Shown here: piece after piece, positions 58,986 to 64,000 of the stretch
How positions within the stretch are numbered: position 1 is the stretch's first letter
Layout: each line of letters opens with the position of its first letter
Assembly (NCBI GenBank): GCA_030607875.1
Contig: JAUWJD010000002.1
Span: 1 to 64,000 of the forward strand
DNA: 64,000 nt
Reading direction: 5' to 3'
Source: Chloroflexota bacterium
GTDB taxonomy: Bacteria > Chloroflexota > Anaerolineae > UBA2200
Notes under the pieces: generated by a model
The model's input: only the letters and a program-made list of their open reading frames with translations
What the model was told of the DNA's origin: nothing
Database searches by the model: none
Program-made: the position numbers and the translations under genes

Positions 58986-61095
58986 TCAGGATCACCGCCA
59001 GCGACGCACCGACGTCGGCCACGATCGCCATCCACAACGTAGCTAGGCCCGCCGCCGCCAGGACAAAGATGGCCGCCTTGACCGCGAGGGCAAAGGCGAT
59101 ATTGACCATCACAACTCGCCTCGTCTTGCGGCTGAGCCTCACGATGAACGGCAGTTGGGCCAGGTCATCGCCCATCAGAACCATGTCGGCGGTCTCCATT
59201 GCCTGGGCAGAGCCTGCCCCGCCCATGGCGATGCCCACGTCAGACTGGGCCAGGGCCGGGGCGTCGTTGACGCCGTCGCCGACCATGGCCACCGTCTGAT
59301 ACTCCTCCTTCAGCGCTGCGACAGCAAGCACCTTTTCCTCCGGCAACAGCCCGGCGCGTACTTCATCCACCCCTACCTGGCGTCCGATTTCTGCCGCCAC
59401 GGCCTGGCTGTCGCCGGTCAGCATGACGGTGTGGATGCCTCCCGCCTTCAGATCGGCGAGTACCTGACGGCTGCTGGGACGCGGCATGTCGGCCGCGCCG
59501 AATATCATGCACACCTCGTCGTCGTGTCGGACCAGCATCACCGTTTTGCCCTGGGCGGACAGCTCGTCGGCTTGCCGGCAAACAGAGTCCTGATGCGCAA
59601 TGTACTCGTCAAAGTGGGCGTGGCTGGCAACTGTGACCTGCGCCCTGTTCACAATGCCTTCCATGCCTCGCCCGCTCAACAAGGTGACGTCCTGAGCAGG
59701 TAGCACTGCCACCCCTCTCGCATCCGCCTCTGCCAGCAACGCGCGGGCCAGTGGGTGAGATGACTGCGCCTCGACCGAAGCGGCGTGCTCAAGGCCGCAG
59801 TTCTCTGGGCACTCCCCACAGGTGCAGACATCCACGAGGTCTGTGATGACGGGACGTCCCTCGGTCAGAGTGCCGGTCTTGTCGAAGGCAAAGGCGCGGA
59901 CTCGGCTCAGCGCCTCCAGGTAACGCCCGCCCTTGATCAGTACCCCACGCGAGGCGGCGTTGGTCATCGCGCTCACCAGGCTGACCGGCGTGCTGATCAC
60001 CAGAGCGCAGGGACAGGCAATCACCAGCATTTGCAGCGCCCGCATCAACCAGCCATGATCTCCCCAGAACGGCTGCCCAAAGATCAGCGGTGGGAGGACC
60101 GCCACCAATGCAGCCATCCCGGCTACGGTCGGCGTGTAGACACGAGCGAAGCGATCTATGAAGCGCTGCACCGGAGCCTGGCGCGACTGCGCCTCCCTCA
60201 CCAGCGTCACCATGCGGTTCAGAGTGTTGTCAGCCGCCAGGTGAGTCGCCTCCACTTCCAGCGCGCCGGAGGTATTGATGCTACCGGCAAAGACCTCATC
60301 GCCCAGCCTTTTCTCCACCGGCACGCTCTCCCCGGTGATTGGAGCTTGATCCACGGCGCTCTCGCCGCCCACTACCACACCGTCCACGCTGACCCGGTCG
60401 CCAGGGCGCACCAGCACCCGATCTCCGATGGTCAGTTGCTCCACCGGCACCTCCCGGGTCTCGCCGCTGGACAGGAGCTTTAGCGCCACCGGCGGGGCCA
60501 GGTCCACGAGGCTCTCCAGCGCACCGCGTGCCTGTTCCGCAGCGAACCCTTCTAGCGCTTCGCCCAATGAAAAGAGCACCACCACGATGCCCGCCTCGGC
60601 CCACTCGCCGATGACAGCCGCGCCCACGACCGCGATCACCATCAGCGCGTTGATCCCCAAACTGCGAGACAGCCACAACTCCTGAAAGGCGTGGCGCGCG
60701 ACCGTGATGCCACCCACCACGACGGCCGCCGCAAAGAGGACTGTCTGGCTCCAGTGGGGCGCGCCGGACATCGCCAGGGCCAGCCCCAGCAGCGTCAGCA
60801 ACCCAGCCACAACGGTCAGAATCGTCTCGCGCTTCGAAAGGACAAACCGGACGAAAGTCAGAATTGCCCCGCTATGCCGGCGCCGGTCGGTGGCCAGCGT
60901 GTAGCCAGCCGCCCTCACCGCCCTGGCGATCTCCTCTGTCGGCAGATCGGGCCCCGCCAGTGAAACCATCAGCGTGCCATTGGCGTGGTCAACCTGGCTG
61001 TCGCCCACCCCTTCTACCTGACTGACGGCCGCTCGGACTCTCTCAGCACAGTCTATGCAGGTTAGCCCCTCTACGATGAATGTCTTGGTTTGCAT
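58954..61095 (-). CDS. cadA: P1B-type heavy-metal ATPase (CadA/ZntA-like)
   Basis: A 713-residue metal exporter with an N-terminal HMA domain (GLTCIDCAERV) and the CPC metal motif in IACPCALVISTPVSL. The actuator loop is ITGESVPVEKRLG, the phosphorylation motif is canonical (DKTGTLTEG), and the hinge is GDGVNDAPALAQSDVGIAMG. The C-terminus lacks the cysteine/histidine tail of some homologues. CPC plus an SMxxN-less but CadA-like last helix (VDVGASLAVILNGLRL-type, here IVADVGASLAVILNGLRL) indicates Zn/Cd/Pb export. The translated middle contains a short cysteine cluster (CTCGECPENCG) in the nucleotide domain. No regulator gene is adjacent. Confidence 0.93.
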   Translation of the reverse strand: MQTKTFIVEGLTCIDCAERVRAAVSQVEGVGDSQVDHANGTLMVSLAGPDLPTEEIARAVRAAGYTLATDRRRHSGAILTFVRFVLSKRETILTVVAGLLTLLGLALAMSGAPHWSQTVLFAAAVVVGGITVARHAFQELWLSRSLGINALMVIAVVGAAVIGEWAEAGIVVVLFSLGEALEGFAAEQARGALESLVDLAPPVALKLLSSGETREVPVEQLTIGDRVLVRPGDRVSVDGVVVGGESAVDQAPITGESVPVEKRLGDEVFAGSINTSGALEVEATHLAADNTLNRMVTLVREAQSRQAPVQRFIDRFARVYTPTVAGMAALVAVLPPLIFGQPFWGDHGWLMRALQMLVIACPCALVISTPVSLVSAMTNAASRGVLIKGGRYLEALSRVRAFAFDKTGTLTEGRPVITDLVDVCTCGECPENCGLEHAASVEAQSSHPLARALLAEADARGVAVLPAQDVTLLSGRGMEGIVNRAQVTVASHAHFDEYIAHQDSVCRQADELSAQGKTVMLVRHDDEVCMIFGAADMPRPSSRQVLADLKAGGIHTVMLTGDSQAVAAEIGRQVGVDEVRAGLLPEEKVLAVAALKEEYQTVAMVGDGVNDAPALAQSDVGIAMGGAGSAQAMETADMVLMGDDLAQLPFIVRLSRKTRRVVMVNIAFALAVKAAIFVLAAAGLATLWMAIVADVGASLAVILNGLRLRRMGA

Positions 61096-61233
61096 TGTTG
61101 CGCTTGTCTCTCCCGTGGCGGCGCTCGGGGTTTCCGGCGCAGCCTGGCAGACGGTGGATTGGTCAATTGGCGGGGGGGGGATACCCCGCGGATGCCGTCA
61201 ATCGCCAACCCACCAGCCTACCAACGCACAGTT

Positions 61234-61626
61234 TCAGCCTACCCGGATCTGCTTGCTGCTCCCCCACAAGCCGTGGATGTTGCAGTAGGCCAGGGCATGC
61301 AGCGTGCCAGGCTTGCTGATCTTCAGCGACGTGGTCACCGCATGGTGCGTGTAGACGGGTCCCTGGTTCGGGCCAGCGCCCGACTCGCCGTGGGCATTGA
61401 ACTCGAAGCGCCCCACGTCGTAGGTGAACTTGTCGCCCTGCGGGTGGAAGTAGAGCGAGATCCAGCGGATGTGGTGCTCAGTGGTGTTGGGATGACCAAT
61501 CTCCTTCCCCAGGCTGACTCTCACCTCAAAGAGCTCACCCGCCTTCACCTGCTCCGAGCACTCGATGACCGGGACGTGCTTCTCTTTCTTCCAGTCCGCC
61601 TCCTGAATCCTATCGCCGAGTTTCAT
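61234..61626 (-). CDS. Superoxide reductase (class II, neelaredoxin-type)
   Basis: A 130-residue non-haem iron enzyme reducing superoxide to peroxide without making O2. The iron ligands are the histidines of EKHVPVIE, IGHPNTTEHHIRW and, near the end, the Cys-His of YCNIHGLWG. The glutamate/lysine active-site loop is EKHVP. The N-terminal desulforedoxin (rubredoxin-like) domain of class I enzymes is absent. It is three bases downstream of a ferritin-like gene, so they are co-expressed. Rubredoxin, encoded 1.5 kb upstream on the same strand, is the expected electron donor. Confidence 0.94.
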   Translation of the reverse strand: MKLGDRIQEADWKKEKHVPVIECSEQVKAGELFEVRVSLGKEIGHPNTTEHHIRWISLYFHPQGDKFTYDVGRFEFNAHGESGAGPNQGPVYTHHAVTTSLKISKPGTLHALAYCNIHGLWGSSKQIRVG

Positions 61627-61628
61627 AG

Positions 61629-62126
61629 CTACGCCCTCTCCTTCATCAGCTTTATGTCTTCCTCGATGGCCTGAAGGTCCTCTTCGTGCTCGATCTCGTC
61701 TGTGAGGATCGAGAGAACCATCTCATACGTCACTGGGTCAGAATCCTTGGTAAAGTGCACCAGCTTCTGGTAAACCTCTATGGCGCACTGTTCACCCTTG
61801 ATGTTCTGAGCCAGTAACACTTCCACGTATGGCTCCTCGGGAGCCTCGTACCCGCAGTTGGTCATCTTGTACCAGTCTTCGGGCGTGAGGAGCGGCGTGC
61901 CACCAAGCTGGATGATCCTATTGGCGAGCAGCTCCGCGTGTCCGAGTTCCTCCGTAGCGTGCTGCAAGAGCTCGGCGGCGACGGTTCCCCTCATGGGGCC
62001 CTTGGCTACCTTTGCGCCTATCCAATACTGGTAGTACGCCAACCATTCGTCTCCAAGAGCCTTGTTGAGCATCTCGATGAGTTTGTCTACGTCCTTGCCT
62101 ACGATTTCCCTTCCTTTTGTACCCAT
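61629..62126 (-). CDS. Ferritin-like (bacterioferritin/Dps-like) protein
   Basis: A 165-residue four-helix-bundle diiron protein. Carboxylate/histidine ligands follow the ferritin-like pattern: GDEWLAYYQYWIGAKVA, ELLQHATEELGHAELLANRI, KGEQCAIEVYQKLV and ILTDEIEHEEDLQAIEED (ExxH pairs). It resembles the ferritin/Dps-like proteins found beside superoxide reductase and rubrerythrin in anaerobes, storing iron or consuming peroxide. AAAAGGAGG lies before the ATG, inside the tail of a short rubrerythrin-like frame. It is co-transcribed with superoxide reductase. Confidence 0.9.
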   Translation of the reverse strand: MGTKGREIVGKDVDKLIEMLNKALGDEWLAYYQYWIGAKVAKGPMRGTVAAELLQHATEELGHAELLANRIIQLGGTPLLTPEDWYKMTNCGYEAPEEPYVEVLLAQNIKGEQCAIEVYQKLVHFTKDSDPVTYEMVLSILTDEIEHEEDLQAIEEDIKLMKERA

Positions 62127-62239
62127 TCTTGATTTGACCTCCTTTTTTTTGCCTTGCCGGCGAAAACCAACAGCCGGTGGTGCGCCTTGGCCTCGCCGAC
62201 GAAGGCTTCGTATGGGTCGTTGCGGGCCTTCTCGCCCAT
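62099..62239 (-). pseudogene. N-terminal remnant of a rubrerythrin-like protein
   Basis: A 46-codon frame starting MGEKARNDPYEAFVGEAKAH then HRLLVFAGKA. This resembles the first iron-binding helix of rubrerythrin-like proteins (EAFVGEAKAHHRLLAFAEKA). It then runs through an A7 stretch and loses similarity, ending inside the next gene. It is probably what remains of a paralogue of the rubrerythrin encoded just upstream. Confidence 0.5.
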
Positions 62240-62354
62240 TGCTATTCCACGACCCTATTCACACGTGGCCAGCCCAAGTGGCAGGCCTTGACCTTCGGCC
62301 GAGTAAAGCGGGGCGGAGCGCAGGAGACTGCTCCTCACCCATCCCCTCGGCCAG

Positions 62355-62861
62355 CTAGAAGGTAACGAACTTCTCCTTCTTCACCTTGCACAGCGGGCAC
62401 TCGTCCGGTGGTTCGCCCTCCCCTGTCCATCCGCAGACGGGGCAGACGTACACCTGTCCCACCTCAGCGTCCTTTCCGGCCTCCACGGCCGTCTTGGCTC
62501 TGGCGTACATCTCGGCATGGATCTTCTCCGCCTGCAGCGCCCAGTTGTTGGAACGGACGGCGGCCTTCTCCTCCTGCAATTCGGCCACCGCCCTGAAGGC
62601 GGGATACATCTCCTCAACCTAGCAGGTCTCGCCGCCGATGGCAGCTTCCAGGTTCGCCGCGGTCTGGCCAAGGTTCTTCAGCGTCTTGAAGTGATTGGTG
62701 GCGTGCATCCGCTCGGCGTAGGCTATTGCCCGGAAGAGCCGCACCATGCTGCCAAACCCCTCCCGCTCTGCCTTGTCGGAGAAGATCAGGTACTTCATGT
62801 GCGCCTGGCTTTCACCGGCGAAAGCCGCTTCCAAATTGGCCTGAGTCATCTTGTGCATCAT
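62355..62861 (-). pseudogene. rbr: Rubrerythrin, interrupted by one in-frame amber codon at an iron-ligand position
   Basis: The two in-frame parts form a normal 168-residue rubrerythrin, an NADH/rubredoxin-linked peroxidase of anaerobes. The first helix pair has ANLEAAFAGESQAHMKYL and AIAYAERMHATNHFK. TAG at 62619-62621 (codon 81) falls in NLEAAIGGETC-stop-VEEMYPAF, exactly where the family has the second glutamate of GExxExxxMYP, an iron ligand; GAG to TAG is one change. The second part carries the other iron site (EKIHAEMY) and an intact rubredoxin-like zinc/iron knuckle (VCPVCGW and CPLCKVKK). The ATG is 62861. Whether this is inactivation, readthrough or error is open. Confidence 0.85.
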
Positions 62862-62897
62862 TATACCTACTTAGATTGACTTGTGGTAATAGTGACT

Positions 62898-63104
62898 TCA
62901 GGTCAAAGTCGTCGTCCAACAGGCCATTGGCATAGGCGAAACGTCCACCCCCTGCTCGATGAGTTGAGCCATGGGTTGCACCCGCTCTCTGTCGTTGAGC
63001 AAGACCGCGCCCACAATGTGCACCGCGGCAGCCGGATCGGCTCGCCTGATGCCCTGAGCCACCGTCACACCGGCTACGCCGTTGCCGACGACGACGTGTT
63101 TCAT
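62898..63104 (-). pseudogene. Internally deleted NAD(P)H/FAD-dependent oxidoreductase
   Basis: The frame begins MKHVVVGNGVAGVTVAQGIR, a clear FAD-binding start of the rubredoxin/nitrite-reductase-like family. After about 31 residues it jumps to AVLLNDRERVQPMAQLIEQG, which resembles the C-terminal end of the same family (GAILLGDRxxAxPLxxLIEQGVDVS). The intervening ~270 residues are missing, so this is an internal-deletion relic. It starts three bases after the rubredoxin stop codon, the usual place of a rubredoxin reductase. Confidence 0.7.
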
Positions 63105-63107
63105 GCC

Positions 63108-63269
63108 TCACGCTACCCTTTCGAACATGTCTTTGCCTGCACCGCACTCGGGACAGACCCAATCGTCATGCAGATCTTCGAAGGCGATGCCGGGCGGTAT
63201 CGCGCCATCCGGGTCACCTACTGCGGGGTCATAGATGTAGCCGCAAACTGGACACTCCCATTTCTCCAT
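63108..63269 (-). CDS. Rubredoxin
   Basis: A 53-residue electron carrier with the two iron-binding knuckles [16 protein letters not shown] and [16 protein letters not shown] and the conserved linker [13 protein letters not shown]. The ATG at 63269 is preceded by GGAGGTGAT. Rubredoxin donates electrons to the flavodiiron protein, superoxide reductase and rubrerythrin, all encoded within the preceding 6 kb on the same strand. It is complete and normal. The gene is short enough to be missed by length cut-offs. Confidence 0.96.
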   Translation of the reverse strand: MEKWECPVCGYIYDPAVGDPDGAIPPGIAFEDLHDDWVCPECGAGKDMFERVA

Positions 63270-63311
63270 GTCGCATCACCTCCAAGCGTCAACCACTAAC
63301 TGGTAACCACT

Positions 63312-63515
63312 CTACTCCAGTGCACTGATTATTGTCCTGCAGAAGGCTGGCAGGTCCTCCGGGATGCGGGAGCTGATCAGGTTGCCGTCTTTGACGACTT
63401 CTGCATACAAGTGGGTGGCTCGCTTGCCTTTCACAATGCCCGCCGAGATCGGGACCCACGCGCCGTGGCAGATGTATGCCACGACGCCGCCCTTCTTACC
63501 GCGACCCGCCATCAT
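63312..63515 (-). pseudogene. Truncated DJ-1/PfpI-family protein with internal deletion
   Basis: The frame contains the nucleophile-elbow region VVAYICHGAWVPISAGIVKG and the C-terminal DGNLISSRIPEDLPAFCRTI of PfpI/DJ-1 proteins. The N-terminal ~100 residues are missing, and about 20 residues that normally lie between KGKRAT and EVVKDGNL are also gone. The remaining 67 residues are unlikely to fold as the family does. It lies between rubredoxin and a YHS-domain gene. Confidence 0.8.
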
Positions 63516-63560
63516 GATCGTACTGCCGACATCATCAGAATGGCGGGCCTGCCTCCTGAC

Positions 63561-63749
63561 TCAGTGGCAGCAGTGTTTGTGCTCTGCCTCTCCGTGTTCC
63601 TTCTTGACGTACTTCTCCGGGTCCTTATCAAACGCGACCTTGCAGCCGCGAGCACAGAAGTAGTACGTCTTGTCCTTGTACTCCGACGTGGCTGCCGCCT
63701 TGTCAGGATCAATCCACATCTCACAAACCAAATCCTGCACCTTCTCCAT
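63561..63749 (-). CDS. YHS-domain metal-binding protein
   Basis: A 62-residue protein. Its YHS domain reads DLVCEMWIDPDKAAATSEYK, then TYYFCARGCKVAFDKDPEKY, with the metal-binding cysteines in VCEM and CARGC. The tail is His/Cys-rich (EHGEAEHKHCCH), which suggests copper or another soft metal. YHS domains are found in metal-transporting ATPases and toluene monooxygenases and are thought to bind metals. The start is the ATG at 63749, with GGGAGGACT upstream. It fits the surrounding metal/oxidative-stress island. Confidence 0.88.
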   Translation of the reverse strand: MEKVQDLVCEMWIDPDKAAATSEYKDKTYYFCARGCKVAFDKDPEKYVKKEHGEAEHKHCCH

Positions 63750-63772
63750 CTCCAGTCCTCCCATTCTACTCT

Positions 63773-64000
63773 TTACGTTTTGCTCTTTACGTCTTGCGTC
63801 GCCTGCCTCGGATCCATCCCCATAACAGCAGCGTTATCCGCATAAGAGGTCCACTCAGTGTACGATCCCTCGTACAGCTTGACCCGCGGGTGGCCCAGGA
63901 AGTACTTGAACAGAATGTACTCGTTCGTCGCCTCGCGGCCAGTGCCACAGGAAGCGAGGATCAGCTTGTCCGGCGTGGCACCCTTGGCCTCAACAATCTT
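63773..64000 (-). CDS. Sulfurtransferase (tandem-rhodanese type), C-terminal part, cut by the window edge
   Basis: The frame is open from the window edge to a TAA at 63773-63775 (75 residues). It contains the catalytic loop [20 protein letters not shown] and the C-terminal signature [20 protein letters not shown] of thiosulfate/3-mercaptopyruvate sulfurtransferases. The active-site cysteine is present. These enzymes transfer sulfane sulfur to cyanide or thiols. The N-terminal rhodanese domain is beyond the window. Confidence 0.88.
   Translation of the reverse strand, partial: KIVEAKGATPDKLILASCGTGREATNEYILFKYFLGHPRVKLYEGSYTEWTSYADNAAVMGMDPRQATQDVKSKT

Overview
The window looks like chromosomal DNA from an anaerobic member of the Chloroflexota, probably Anaerolineae-like. 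This is inferred from the moderately high GC content, lipoproteins with Pro/Thr-rich linkers after the lipobox, a secreted LVIVD-repeat protein ending near YLPIVFKN, and anaerobe enzymes (tungsten-type aldehyde:ferredoxin oxidoreductase, flavodiiron protein, superoxide reductase, rubrerythrin, corrinoid-activating ASKHA protein). No rRNA, tRNA or CRISPR array was recognised.

Layout. 0-10 kb: the tail of an IS3-family element, a very large alpha-2-macroglobulin lipoprotein with intact thioester, an LVIVD propeller protein and two membrane proteins. 10-22 kb (mostly minus strand): an amber-interrupted UMF1-type transporter, lspA, a DksA/TraR-type zinc-finger protein, a glycosyltransferase, several GNAT acetyltransferases, an amidohydrolase overlapping a patatin-like phospholipase, a divergent trpD and a zinc-ribbon GTPase. 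22-27 kb (minus): a Mo/W-enzyme operon of aor, radical SAM maturase, moaD and a second MoaD-like gene, preceded by a good promoter and a candidate molybdenum-cofactor riboswitch. 26.8-33 kb (minus): a pst phosphate operon with two different PstB proteins and phoU, interrupted between pstS and pstC by a small GxxExxY gene bracketed by 41-bp inverted repeats. A ruined third pstB and an arsC scrap lie upstream.

33-46 kb: a CoA-disulfide-reductase-like flavoprotein, a lone receiver domain, mgtC, an MFS exporter, an amidotransferase-like protein, a secreted phosphodiesterase, and a CUT1-type sugar ABC operon whose binding protein is a fusion of two nearly identical PhnD-like domains and one MalE-like domain. 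46-48.6 kb: a RACo-like corrinoid activator and a frameshifted methyltransferase remnant. 48.6-64 kb: a metal and oxidative-stress island with two P1B-type ATPases (one with DKPGT in place of DKTGT), mercuric reductase, a c-type cytochrome, lactate dehydrogenase, flavodiiron protein, superoxide reductase, ferritin, rubrerythrin, rubredoxin, a YHS protein and sulfurtransferases, mixed with truncated or internally deleted gene remnants.

How parts may work together. The aor operon carries the enzyme, its likely maturase and the pterin-dithiolene sulfur carrier. The pst genes, the secreted phosphodiesterase and the PhnD/MalE fusion could all serve phosphorus acquisition (inference). The last 6 kb would form an O2/superoxide/peroxide detoxification chain fed by rubredoxin. 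Recurrent themes are in-frame UAG codons in three conserved genes, gene fragments, and modular palindromic repeats that also contribute coding sequence. The strongest candidates for something new are the triple-domain binding protein (40.7-45.8 kb) and the GxxExxY mini-element in the pst operon.
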